A stretch of DNA of 64,000 nucleotides from an uncultured Erysipelotrichaceae bacterium (GTDB taxonomy: Bacteria > Bacillota_I > Bacilli_A > Erysipelotrichales > Coprobacillaceae), in NCBI GenBank assembly GCA_900538465.1, contig UPXV01000003.1:1-64000 (forward strand), in the 5' to 3' direction. Both the position numbers and the translations under genes were made by a program. Positions 15,839 through 23,576 of this stretch are shown one piece after another. The notes beneath the pieces are model-generated. The model made no database searches. It was not told the origin of the DNA and worked only from the letters and a program-made list of their open reading frames with translations. Position 1 is the stretch's first letter. Each line of letters opens with the position of its first letter.

Positions 15839-16825
15839 ATGAACAAGAAATATATTGCGATAATCGCTGGTGTTGTTCTATTGGTTGGCGTATTTTGTTT
15901 TTTGAAATTGAGACCATCATCTTTAGAAAAAATGATGAAAGAGGCAAATGATTACAAAAGTTATCAATTGGTATGTAATATGGAAATGCTTGAAAATGAT
16001 GAATTAAAATCATATCAAGTGACTTCTTCCTATGCATCTATTGATGATAAAGATTATTATAAAGTTGAACTTTATGATAAATCCTTAAATCAAGCTCAAG
16101 TGATTGTGAGAAATCAAGATGGTGTTTTTGTTTTAACACCTTCATTAAATCAAATTTTTCAATTTAAAAGTGATTGGCCAAATAATTCACCAAAACCATA
16201 CATCTATCAATCATTATTATCTTTTATAAAAGATAATAAACCAGAAAAAGTGAAAGATGGTTATTTGGTCAATGGTAAGATGACATATGAAAATGATGAT
16301 CGTATTAAAAGTCAAGAAATTAAATTTGATAAAAATTTAAAACCTGTATATGTAACTGTTTTTGATGATGATGGAACAGAAATCATCAAACTCACAACAA
16401 CATCTTTTAAAGCAAATCAAGATATGAAAAAAGAAGCTTTTTTACAAGATCAGATTATGAAAGAAAGTCAAAATCAATATTCTAGTGCTTCTTCATCTTT
16501 ACCACTATATCCAGTGGCTTTAATGGGATCAACACTAGAAAATGAAAAGGTAGCAAAAATTGATCAAACAACCAATCATATTTTAAAATTTACTGGGGAT
16601 AAATCATTTACAATTATTGAAAGTGGCAGCAGTGCGAGTGAAAAAGTAGATGTAGAAGTTGTGAATGGAAAAATGATTGATTTAATTGATGGAATTGCTT
16701 TTGAAAATGAGAATCAAATGACATATGTTTCATCTGGTGTTGTCTGTTCACTTTATTCTCATGATTTAACAAAAGAAGAAATGTTAGCCGTTTTATCAAG
16801 TATGCAGGCATCAAATGTAAAATAG
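15839..16825 (+). CDS. LolA-like membrane-anchored protein, YdcC/GerS type
   Basis: Extracytoplasmic protein with an N-terminal anchor helix (about 5-24, YIAIIAGVVLLVGVFCF) and a LolA-like beta half-barrel (about 35-210: KDYYKVELYD, DGVFVLTPSLNQIF, SDWP). A second domain (about 225-328) resembles DUF4367. YdcC of Bacillus lies next to alr, and in Clostridioides difficile the related GerS lies next to alr2; here the same order is kept 73 bases before alr. That supports a spore or envelope role (inference). ATG 15839 is preferred for spacing from AGGAGG; 15836 is possible. Confidence 0.75.
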   Translation: MNKKYIAIIAGVVLLVGVFCFLKLRPSSLEKMMKEANDYKSYQLVCNMEMLENDELKSYQVTSSYASIDDKDYYKVELYDKSLNQAQVIVRNQDGVFVLTPSLNQIFQFKSDWPNNSPKPYIYQSLLSFIKDNKPEKVKDGYLVNGKMTYENDDRIKSQEIKFDKNLKPVYVTVFDDDGTEIIKLTTTSFKANQDMKKEAFLQDQIMKESQNQYSSASSSLPLYPVALMGSTLENEKVAKIDQTTNHILKFTGDKSFTIIESGSSASEKVDVEVVNGKMIDLIDGIAFENENQMTYVSSGVVCSLYSHDLTKEEMLAVLSSMQASNVK

Positions 16826-16845
16826 GGTCGAAACCCTATTTTTTC
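16821..16845 (+). terminator. Terminator after the YdcC-like gene
   Basis: AATAGGGT-CGAA-ACCCTATT plus T-run, overlapping the stop codon. Confidence 0.85.
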
Positions 16846-16874
16846 TTGAAAAGCATACGAAATTAGACTATACT
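16846..16874 (+). promoter_or_regulatory. Promoter of alr
   Basis: TTGAAA (16846-16851), 17-base spacer, TATACT (16869-16874). Transcription would begin near 16881, which helps choose the GTG start of alr. Confidence 0.7.
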
Positions 16875-16898
16875 AGAACAATGAAAAGGGGTGTTGTT

Positions 16899-17975
16899 GT
16901 GACACATTATCGTGATACGTATGCCATAATTCGTTTGGATTATTTGCAAGAAAATGTAGAAACATTGTATCAAAAAGTAAAAAAACCAATGATGGCCATT
17001 ATTAAAGCCAATGCTTATGGACATGGTTATCAAGAGGTTGCAAATATTTTAAAAGACAATCCACATATTTCAATGTTTGGTGTTGCGACTTTAAAAGAAG
17101 CAATTGATTTAAGAAAACTTGGGATTCAACAAGATATTTTGGTTCTTGGAGCTATTCCTTTAGAAGATTTGGATATGGTTATTGAATATGATATTAGTTT
17201 GGCATTATTTTCAATTGCTTATATGCAAGAAATCAAAAAATTATTCCATCATAAAAAACCCGTTAAAGTTCATATTAAAATAGATACAGGAATGAATCGT
17301 ATTGGTTTAAAATCAAAAGAAGAATATCAAGATATATTAGAAGCTTGTTCTCCAGATATCTTTCAATTAGATGGTGTTTTTACACATTTTGCAACGGCTG
17401 ACGATGAAAATCAAAATGATGCATATGAAGCTCAATTAAAGAAATTCTATGACATTATTGAAGGGCATCAATATAAATACATTCATTGTCAAAATTCTGC
17501 ATCTATGATGTATCATGAAGAACCTAAATCGCATTTGGCTCGTATTGGTATAGCGATGTATGGAATTGATCCAGCTGGAAATGAATCGCAACAATTAAAA
17601 CAAGTGATGTCTTTATATACAAAAGTTGCAATGATTAAAAAAATTCAAAAAGGTGAACGTGTTGGATATGGCTTGACATATACAGCTTTAGAAGATGAAT
17701 ATATTGCGACTTTACCAATCGGTTATGCTGATGGTTTTATTCGTGCTAACCAAGGAAGAGAAGTCTACATTAATGGAAAATACTATCCTATTGTTGGAAG
17801 AGTGTGTATGGATCAAATGATGGTAAAGGTAGATGAGAATGTTCATTTACATGATTTGGTAGAAATCTTTGGTGAACATATGACACTTGCAAGAATGGCG
17901 AAAGAACTTCATACAATTCCTTATGAAATCACATGTTTGTTAAGTGAACGTGTTGAACGTATTTATCAAAAATAG
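16899..17975 (+). CDS. alr: Alanine racemase
   Basis: PLP enzyme interconverting L- and D-alanine for peptidoglycan. The PLP lysine is in IIKANAYGHG near the N-terminus, and the second catalytic region RVCMDQMMV and the GYADG loop are intact. The start is taken as GTG 16899, because AAAGGGG (16885-16891) is 7 bases upstream; the in-frame ATG at 16881 coincides with the predicted transcription start and has no ribosome site. Length 358 residues fits the family. Alone between two terminators. Confidence 0.93.
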   Translation: MTHYRDTYAIIRLDYLQENVETLYQKVKKPMMAIIKANAYGHGYQEVANILKDNPHISMFGVATLKEAIDLRKLGIQQDILVLGAIPLEDLDMVIEYDISLALFSIAYMQEIKKLFHHKKPVKVHIKIDTGMNRIGLKSKEEYQDILEACSPDIFQLDGVFTHFATADDENQNDAYEAQLKKFYDIIEGHQYKYIHCQNSASMMYHEEPKSHLARIGIAMYGIDPAGNESQQLKQVMSLYTKVAMIKKIQKGERVGYGLTYTALEDEYIATLPIGYADGFIRANQGREVYINGKYYPIVGRVCMDQMMVKVDENVHLHDLVEIFGEHMTLARMAKELHTIPYEITCLLSERVERIYQK

Positions 17976-17993
17976 GCATACGCCTATTTTTTT
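17971..17993 (+). terminator. Terminator of alr
   Basis: AATAGGC-ATAC-GCCTATT followed by a T-run. Confidence 0.85.
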
Positions 17994-18025
17994 ATTAAAA
18001 AAAATTTCTATCAGATGATAGAAAT
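17994..18025 (-). terminator. Terminator of the thioredoxin-fold membrane protein
   Basis: Minus-strand ATTTCTATCA-TC-TGATAGAAAT followed by a T-run. Confidence 0.8.
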
Positions 18026-18453
18026 TATTTCAAGTTTTCTTTAATAAAATCATAAAGAGAATAATATTGGATAATACCTTCTTTTTTTGCGACCACTTCA
18101 CCATTTTTAATCACAAATGTCGCTGGATAAGTGACATTTGTTTTAAAAGTTGTTTCAACATACTTATCAATATTATCAACATCTTTTGTATCTAAATAGT
18201 AAAATGGAGTCGAACGATTTTTAGTTGTATATTTTGTCATGATATTTTGATAACTCATAACAGTTGAATTAGAAGAATCTCCTAACACAACAACAAAATC
18301 TTCTTTGTCTTTCATCATTTCAGTTAATTCTGTCTTTTTAATTGACTTATAATCTTTAAATGTCATTTGACGATAGATAAAAAGTCCTAAAAAGATGAGA
18401 ATAACTAATCCAAAGACACTCAGTTCTTTTGCAAATTTTTTAATAAATTCCAT
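18025..18453 (-). CDS. Membrane-anchored thioredoxin-fold protein without catalytic cysteines
   Basis: One N-terminal helix (about 12-29) anchors a thioredoxin-like domain: the strand FVVVLGDSSNSTV, a central helix, the strand PFYYLDTKDV and the cis-Pro strand TYPATFVIKNGEVV. Where CxxC would be there is DSSNS, so it is not a disulfide oxidoreductase; such forms often act as accessory or chaperone-like proteins. The start at 18453 follows GGGAGG; the longer ATG at 18486 is rejected. Length 142 residues, monocistronic. Confidence 0.75.
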   Translation of the reverse strand: MEFIKKFAKELSVFGLVILIFLGLFIYRQMTFKDYKSIKKTELTEMMKDKEDFVVVLGDSSNSTVMSYQNIMTKYTTKNRSTPFYYLDTKDVDNIDKYVETTFKTNVTYPATFVIKNGEVVAKKEGIIQYYSLYDFIKENLK

Positions 18454-18559
18454 TCTGCATGCCTCCCAATGTTCATATTTTAACAAATTTCTTTTGATAT
18501 GACAATAAGAATATTATGTGAAATCATGAATAAAATAGAACATACGTTTCACAAAAATA

Positions 18560-18588
18560 TTTACAATTCTATAGAAAGCGATTACAAT
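18560..18588 (+). promoter_or_regulatory. Promoter of the diguanylate cyclase with overlapping cre site
   Basis: TTTACA (18560-18565), 17-base spacer, TACAAT (18583-18588). On the opposite strand 18573-18587 reads TTGTAATCGCTTTCT, which fits the CcpA cre consensus WTGNAANCGNWNNCW at every position and covers most of the -10. This implies catabolite repression. Confidence 0.65.
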
Positions 18589-18606
18589 AAGAATGGGTGA
18601 TAACAG

Positions 18607-19587
18607 ATGGAATTTCATGAAATGATTGATAATTTAGGACTCAATGCAGAACAAGTTTTAGAAAGTATTGTCACATCAGATATGCCTTATGTTTTTGTGT
18701 TTAAAGATAGAGAAAGTCGTATTCTTTATGTCAACCAACAATTTTATATAAAACATCCTGAATTTAAGGAACATCCTCAATCCGTTATTGGCAAAACAGA
18801 TTTTGATTTATTTCCATTATTTCCAAATCATGCCAAGCAAGCTTATGAAGATGAACAAACAGTCATGAAAACAAAAAAACCATTGCATATTTTTGAAACC
18901 GAAGGACAAGATGCACGTGGTTATACCAAAGTTGCCCATACCCGTAAGTATCCACTTTTAAATTCGGATAAAGAATGTGTTGGGGTATTTGTTGTGACTG
19001 AAGATGTCACACAAGATGTTTCTATAGTGAGAGAAAATATTGAAAAGAATACTTTGTTGATGAAGCTCAATCAAGAATTAACAATTGAAAATACTCAAGA
19101 TGCTTTAAGTGGACTTTATAATAAGCGTTTTATTAGAGCACAGCTCAATTCGCTTTATAAAGAATATAAAACAAATAACCAACTCTTTTCTATTATTCTT
19201 TTGGATTTAGATGATTTTAAAAACATTAATGATACTTATGGTCATAATGTCGGAGATGAAGTCATTAGTTATATAGGAACTGTCTTAAAGAATATTCAGC
19301 ATCTTTTATATACTGATGTTTTACCTTGTCGTTTTGGTGGAGATGAATTTTTATTGATTCTTCCTCATCATAATTATGAGGAAGCTATTGAGATAGCTAA
19401 AAATGTCAAAGAAGCATTTGATAATCAAAAGATTTCACTAGAAAATTTTTATGATTTTATTCGTGTCAGTGTTGGAATCGCAACGATTCAAGATGAAACA
19501 ATTCATCAATTAATTGAACGATGTGATCGTTATTTATATAATGCAAAAAAGAATGGGAAATGCCAGATTTGTTTTGGAAAGGAGTAA
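18607..19587 (+). CDS. PAS-GGDEF diguanylate cyclase
   Basis: Synthesizes cyclic di-GMP from two GTP under control of a PAS sensor. The PAS domain is at about 20-135 (MPYVFVFKDRESRILYVN; VIGKTDFDLFP is typical PAS_4). The GGDEF domain is at about 165-325, with intact active site CRFGGDEF and the earlier LDLDDFKNIND. No RxxD inhibitory site precedes GGDEF, so product feedback is unlikely. No signal peptide or membrane helix, so it is cytosolic. Ligand of the PAS unknown. Promoter carries a cre site. Confidence 0.9.
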   Translation: MEFHEMIDNLGLNAEQVLESIVTSDMPYVFVFKDRESRILYVNQQFYIKHPEFKEHPQSVIGKTDFDLFPLFPNHAKQAYEDEQTVMKTKKPLHIFETEGQDARGYTKVAHTRKYPLLNSDKECVGVFVVTEDVTQDVSIVRENIEKNTLLMKLNQELTIENTQDALSGLYNKRFIRAQLNSLYKEYKTNNQLFSIILLDLDDFKNINDTYGHNVGDEVISYIGTVLKNIQHLLYTDVLPCRFGGDEFLLILPHHNYEEAIEIAKNVKEAFDNQKISLENFYDFIRVSVGIATIQDETIHQLIERCDRYLYNAKKNGKCQICFGKE

Positions 19588-19600
19588 AAGACTCCTTTTT
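19578..19600 (+). terminator. Terminator of the diguanylate cyclase gene
   Basis: AAAGGAGT-AAAAG-ACTCCTTT plus T-rich tail, overlapping the gene end. Confidence 0.8.
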
Positions 19601-19601
19601 C

Positions 19602-19630
19602 TTGTATGTTTTTTTGATTTCTTTTATAAT
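19602..19630 (+). promoter_or_regulatory. Promoter of the TetR-family gene
   Basis: TTGTAT, 17-base spacer, perfect TATAAT. Confidence 0.75.
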
Positions 19631-19648
19631 GTGAAAGAGGTGAAGAAA

Positions 19649-20197
19649 ATGAATGAACATGATCAAACCAAATATATCTTTGCTCAAAGTATTAAAGATT
19701 TAATGGCAAAGCAACCCTTAGATAAAATAACAGTTACCGATATTGTTAAACATAGTGGAATGACAAGACAAACATTCTATCGCAACTTTAAAGATAAATA
19801 TGATTTGGTGAATTGGTATTTTGAAAAACTCGCAGATAAATCATTTCGTCAAATTGGAAATTCATCAACATTAAAAGAAGGTTTAGTTAAAAAATTTACT
19901 TTTTTACTTAATGATAAGATCTTTTTTATTCAAGCTTTTCAATCTAAGGATTATAACAATGTTGAAAACTATGATTATCAATGTATCTTAGAATTTTATA
20001 AACAAATTATTCATAATAAAATAGGGGATATTCCTGAAGATATTATGTTTTTACTTAAAATGTATTGTCATGGTTCTATTACTATGACTGTTGATTGGGC
20101 AGTTCATGGTATGAAAGAATCACCTGAAATGATTGCTGATTTATTAATAGATGCCCTGCCACCTAAACTAGAAGAATTATTATCAGATTTACAATAA
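19649..20197 (+). CDS. TetR-family regulator, DhaS-like
   Basis: DNA-binding regulator of 182 residues. The N-terminal helix-turn-helix (about 15-60) reads ITVTDIVKHSGMTRQTFYRNF, continuing with KDKYDLVNWYF. This N-terminus and the C-terminal ligand domain resemble the DhaS branch that controls dihydroxyacetone kinase genes. ATG 19649 is chosen because AGAGGTGA precedes it and the promoter -10 is at 19625-19630; longer frames run into the previous gene. It probably regulates the downstream alcohol dehydrogenase (inference from adjacency). Confidence 0.82.
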   Translation: MNEHDQTKYIFAQSIKDLMAKQPLDKITVTDIVKHSGMTRQTFYRNFKDKYDLVNWYFEKLADKSFRQIGNSSTLKEGLVKKFTFLLNDKIFFIQAFQSKDYNNVENYDYQCILEFYKQIIHNKIGDIPEDIMFLLKMYCHGSITMTVDWAVHGMKESPEMIADLLIDALPPKLEELLSDLQ

Positions 20198-20227
20198 AAA
20201 AACAGAAAGTATCACTTTCAAAATAAA

Positions 20228-20265
20228 AAGTGACAAATACAAGTGTTTGTCACTTGTTTTTATTT
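20228..20265 (+). terminator. Terminator of the TetR gene
   Basis: AAGTGACAAA and TTTGTCACTT around an 8-base loop, then GTTTTTATTTT. A small GAAAGT-ATC-ACTTTC hairpin lies just before it (20205-20219). Confidence 0.75.
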
Positions 20266-20318
20266 TCACAAGACTTTAAAATAAATTTATAGAAATTCAT
20301 AAACGGAGGAAAAAAATT

Positions 20319-21464
20319 ATGGCAAACAGATTTATTTTAAATGAAACAAGTTATCATGGAAGTGGAGCAATCCAAGAAATTCCTAATGAAGTGAAAGCAA
20401 GAGGATTTCATAAAGCAATGGTATGTTCTGATCCTGATTTGATTAAATTTGGTGTGACAAAAAAAGTTACTGATTTATTGGATGAAGCTGGTTTAGAATA
20501 TGTGATTTATTCTGATATTAAAGCCAATCCAACAATTGAAAATGTTCAACATGGAGTAAAATTTTTACAAGATGCCAAAGCTGATTATATGATTGCAATT
20601 GGTGGAGGTTCTTCAATGGATACTGCCAAAGCTATTGGTATTATTGATAAAAACCCTGAATTTGCTGATGTGAGAAGTCTTGAAGGTGTGGCTGATACAA
20701 AAAATCCTTGTACACCAATCTTAGCTGTACCAACAACTGCTGGAACTGCTGCTGAAGTTACAATTAACTATGTCATTACTGATGCTCAAAAAGATCGTAA
20801 AATGGTTTGTGTAGATCCTCATGATTTACCAATTGTTGCTTTTGTTGATCCAGATATGATGTCATCAATGCCTAAGGGATTAACTGCTGCAACTGGTATG
20901 GATGCTTTAACTCATGCGATTGAAGGTTATATTACTGCTGGTGCTTGGGAAATGAGTGATATGTTCCATCTTAAAGCAATTGAATTAATTGCTAAACATT
21001 TAAGAGGAGCAGTTGAAAATACACCAGAAGGTAGAGAAGGTATGGCTTTAGGTCAATATATTGCTGGTATGGGATTCTCTAATGTTGGTTTAGGAATTGT
21101 TCACTCTATGGCACATCCATTAGGAGCTTTATATGATACACCTCATGGTGTTGCTAATGCGATTATCTTACCAACTGTTATGGCATACAATGCCCCAGCA
21201 ACTGGAACAAAATATAAAGATATTGCTGAAGCTATGGGTGTTGATACAACAGGTATGTCTCAAGAAGAATATCGTCAAGCTGCTATTGATGCAGTGAAAA
21301 AATTATCTCAAGATGTTGGTATTCCAACTGATTTAAAAGATATTGTGAAAGAGGAAGATTTAGATTTCTTAAGCGAATCTGCTTATGCTGATGCTTGTCG
21401 TCCTGGAAATCCTAGAGAAACAAGCGTTGCAGAAATCAAAGAATTATATCAATCATTATTATAA
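20319..21464 (+). CDS. fucO: Iron-dependent alcohol dehydrogenase, lactaldehyde reductase (FucO) type
   Basis: Group III NAD-dependent dehydrogenase that reduces lactaldehyde to 1,2-propanediol or related alcohols. The cofactor loop GGGSSMDTAKAIG, the PTTAGTAAEV segment and the iron ligands in MDALTHAIEGY, HSMAHPLGA and DTPHGVANA are all present. The 381-residue length and the N-terminus (MANRFILNETSYHGSGA) match FucO closely. A strong AACGGAGG site and terminator make it a single-gene unit. Together with a PduL-type phosphotransacylase elsewhere in the window it fits deoxy-sugar or diol fermentation, but other substrates are possible. Confidence 0.9.
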   Translation: MANRFILNETSYHGSGAIQEIPNEVKARGFHKAMVCSDPDLIKFGVTKKVTDLLDEAGLEYVIYSDIKANPTIENVQHGVKFLQDAKADYMIAIGGGSSMDTAKAIGIIDKNPEFADVRSLEGVADTKNPCTPILAVPTTAGTAAEVTINYVITDAQKDRKMVCVDPHDLPIVAFVDPDMMSSMPKGLTAATGMDALTHAIEGYITAGAWEMSDMFHLKAIELIAKHLRGAVENTPEGREGMALGQYIAGMGFSNVGLGIVHSMAHPLGALYDTPHGVANAIILPTVMAYNAPATGTKYKDIAEAMGVDTTGMSQEEYRQAAIDAVKKLSQDVGIPTDLKDIVKEEDLDFLSESAYADACRPGNPRETSVAEIKELYQSLL

Positions 21465-21471
21465 TCAATAG

Positions 21472-21507
21472 AAAGTGATGTATCATTTTGTGATATATCA
21501 CTTTTTT
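21472..21507 (+). terminator. Terminator of fucO
   Basis: AAAGTGATGTATCA pairs with TGATATATCACTTT (one G-U) around TTTTG, followed by T-run. Confidence 0.9.
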
Positions 21508-21521
21508 GCCTTTCATAAATG

Positions 21522-21530
21522 TGCTATAAT
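21522..21530 (+). promoter_or_regulatory. Extended -10 promoter of a small membrane-protein gene
   Basis: TGCTATAAT, 23 bases before the ATG at 21554; no clear -35. Confidence 0.6.
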
Positions 21531-21553
21531 ACATTCATGAAGGAAGTGGTTTT

Positions 21554-21724
21554 ATGGTATTGATCAATCAAACACTTATTATGGCATTTCTAGGAATTAT
21601 TGCTGCTTGTAGTGTTACTTTTCCAATTATCTATCTTGTTCAAAAACGTAATCAACATAGAGAACTTATAGACATATTAAAAAGTAAAAATCATGAAATA
21701 GAAAAAGAAGACTGTCAAAATTAG
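21554..21724 (+). CDS. Small single-helix membrane protein (56 residues)
   Basis: Not recognised. One N-terminal hydrophobic helix (about 8-29, LIMAFLGIIAACSVTFPIIY) is followed by a charged tail rich in Lys, Glu and His. It has a perfect extended -10, an AGGAAG ribosome site and its own terminator, so it is a real transcription unit immediately before the giant surface-protein gene. Could be a small regulatory or stress membrane protein. Confidence 0.65.
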   Translation: MVLINQTLIMAFLGIIAACSVTFPIIYLVQKRNQHRELIDILKSKNHEIEKEDCQN

Positions 21725-21737
21725 TTGACAGTTTTTT
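21711..21737 (+). terminator. Terminator of the 56-residue protein gene
   Basis: ACTGTCAA-AATTAG-TTGACAGT plus six T, overlapping the stop codon. Confidence 0.85.
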
Positions 21738-21784
21738 ATTTGTGATATTTTTGTGATTTTTTTGTTAAAATATGGAACCTTTCA

Positions 21785-21837
21785 TTGTAATCGCTTTAAA
21801 AAAATCATATAATATCCTTGTACCTTGTCGTACAAGG
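21785..21837 (+). promoter_or_regulatory. Promoter of the giant surface-protein gene with cre-like site and start-site palindrome
   Basis: TTGTAA (21785-21790), 17-base spacer, TATAAT (21808-21813). The -35 lies inside a cre-like sequence (21785-21799) sharing 13 bases (TTGTAATCGCTTT) with the perfect cre at 18573-18587 but missing the conserved C. A perfect inverted repeat CCTTGTAC-N6-GTACAAGG (21816-21837) covers the expected transcription start, a typical repressor position. Confidence 0.65.
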
Positions 21838-21866
21838 TTAAACATGAGAAAGGACCTTATTTTATT

Positions 21867-23480
21867 ATGGGAAAACAAAAAAGAATTAGGAAACAAAGAC
21901 AAAGCAAATCTAAACAAATAGGTAGTGCAGCTTTAGCATCATTATTGACTATGGGTTCTTTATATCCATATGCTGTTTTAAATGTGCAAGCGCTCGCTTT
22001 GACACAAGACAATTCAACAGTTGGTAGTATGAAGAATAATATTAATCTACTAGGAAAACTGATTGAAGAGGAAACAAAACGTTCTAATAAAAGTGCTGAT
22101 GAAGTGATAGGAGCAAATTTTGCAAATCCTCAAAAATTAACAAGTTCTAGAATTACACAAAGTGGAAACTATTATGTTGATAGTCGTTTGGATTTATTAA
22201 ATGTTGTGATTGAACAAGGGGTAAGTGCAAAAATTTGGATTAAGAATAATGCAACTTTATCAATTAAGGCTTCAGAAGGTAGTCGAGCAGGTTATAACAA
22301 TTCTACTAAAGGACAAACTGGTTATACTGCTTTAACAATTAGTGCAGGAGCATCCTTAACTATTGTTGGAGAAGGGACTTTAAATATTCAAGGTGGAACT
22401 GGAGGAACCGGTGGAATTTGGAATACACAAAGCAGCGCTAATGGTTTCCCTGGCGGAGATGGAGGTACTGGTGGTTATGCTATTAGTAATAGTGGAGCAT
22501 TAACTTTTGATTCTGTGTTTACTGGTAAAGCTAATATTATTGGTGGAACTGGTGGTACAGGTGGAACTGGTCAAAAGAGTGGAGATAATTATCTAACCTC
22601 TACTGCAGGCTATGTTGCTGGTGCTGGTGGCGCTGGAGGTACAGGAGGCGTAGCCGTTTTAAACATAGGAAAGATTACAATACAAACTGATGCTACAAAA
22701 TATAATTTGAGTATGAATGCAGATTATGCAACAGGAAATGTTAATATTAAAGGTGGTCATGGTGGTAATGGTGGAGCTGGTGGTGCAGCTGGACACCGTT
22801 CTGTCGAATATTTTTATAATCCACCTCAATATTCAGAAGGTCCTACTATTGCTCAAAATAATGGGCAACAAAGTAATCAAAACTTTGCTGGAGATATTGT
22901 AACAGTAACAACAAGTGGCTATCAAGATAAATATATATTATATCCCAACACTAGTGGAAATGGCGGAAGGGCTGGACAAGGTGGAATTGCGGTAAGCGGA
23001 GGAACGATTAATGTTACGGCTGGTCTTTCTACAATTGAAGGTGGTAATCCAGGAGCGCCTGGTTCAATCGGAAGTACTGCTACAAGCCAATATTTAACAA
23101 ATGGAATTATAAGTTATACTTATACGATATACACTTGGAACAAGACAACATATGAAACAAGTCAAGATGATCAGGGAAATGTAACACATCATGTTGTAAG
23201 TACAGATTCAGGAAATTCCTTTACAAAGCAGCTCCTTACTACAGACTGCATTAGTAGTGGAACAACTTATGGAAATGTAGGAAATTATGCTTTATCTGGA
23301 GTCACTGTTAATCAAACTGGTGGAACATGTTATGCTTTTTCTGGTGCTGGATTTAGCTATGATGCTGTGTATGGTGGACGTGTAGAAAGAAATGGTGGAA
23401 ATTTCTTTAGTGGGGCTTATGGAAATTATGGATATGGTCCAACATCAAAAGCATCTGCTATCCGTTTGTCACAATTATAA
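21867..23480 (+). CDS. Giant surface protein, N-terminal part (ends at in-frame TAA)
   Basis: Secreted, 537 residues as read. Residues 1-45 form a long Gram-positive signal peptide: basic n-region with KQKRIRKQR, hydrophobic core, probable cleavage after VQALA. Residues about 65-165 are a beta-rich segment. About 170-400 are Gly-rich, with many GGTGGTGG, GGDGGTGG and GGHGGNGG triplet runs between strands such as YTALTISAGASLTIVG. The frame stops at TAA 23478-23480, but the same frame continues without any further stop for 15 kb, so this is the N-terminus of one huge protein broken by a single codon. ATG 21867 is preferred; the TTG 21825 start is inside the leader palindrome. Confidence 0.8.
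   Translation: MGKQKRIRKQRQSKSKQIGSAALASLLTMGSLYPYAVLNVQALALTQDNSTVGSMKNNINLLGKLIEEETKRSNKSADEVIGANFANPQKLTSSRITQSGNYYVDSRLDLLNVVIEQGVSAKIWIKNNATLSIKASEGSRAGYNNSTKGQTGYTALTISAGASLTIVGEGTLNIQGGTGGTGGIWNTQSSANGFPGGDGGTGGYAISNSGALTFDSVFTGKANIIGGTGGTGGTGQKSGDNYLTSTAGYVAGAGGAGGTGGVAVLNIGKITIQTDATKYNLSMNADYATGNVNIKGGHGGNGGAGGAAGHRSVEYFYNPPQYSEGPTIAQNNGQQSNQNFAGDIVTVTTSGYQDKYILYPNTSGNGGRAGQGGIAVSGGTINVTAGLSTIEGGNPGAPGSIGSTATSQYLTNGIISYTYTIYTWNKTTYETSQDDQGNVTHHVVSTDSGNSFTKQLLTTDCISSGTTYGNVGNYALSGVTVNQTGGTCYAFSGAGFSYDAVYGGRVERNGGNFFSGAYGNYGYGPTSKASAIRLSQL
22389..23060 (+). repeat. Glycine-rich coding repeats (GGx triplets)
   Basis: Runs of GGT/GGA codons encode at least six Gly-Gly-x clusters (near 22389, 22452, 22540, 22620, 22750 and 22965) separated by short hydrophobic strands. 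The pattern suggests a beta-helical or Gly-zipper wall domain rather than low-complexity noise. Confidence 0.7.
23478..23480 (+). other. Single nonsense codon interrupting the giant gene
   Basis: Frame around it reads ...AIRLSQL-stop-GYESDTDKDGKPDSQ... The 32 codons between this TAA and the next possible start (GTG 23577) are open and have the same acidic, surface-protein composition as what follows. One base change would restore a sense codon (Gln, Glu, Lys, Leu, Ser or Tyr). Confidence 0.85.
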
Positions 23481-23576
23481 GGTTATGAAAGTGATACTGA
23501 TAAAGATGGAAAACCAGATAGTCAGAACTATTATGTCTTAAATAAGGGTGATCAATATATTGATGTCAATGGAGAC

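Noticed and set aside
16881..16883. ATG as start of alr
   Set aside because: It coincides with the predicted transcription start, 7 bases after the -10, leaving no room for a ribosome site; GTG 16899 fits AAAGGGG.
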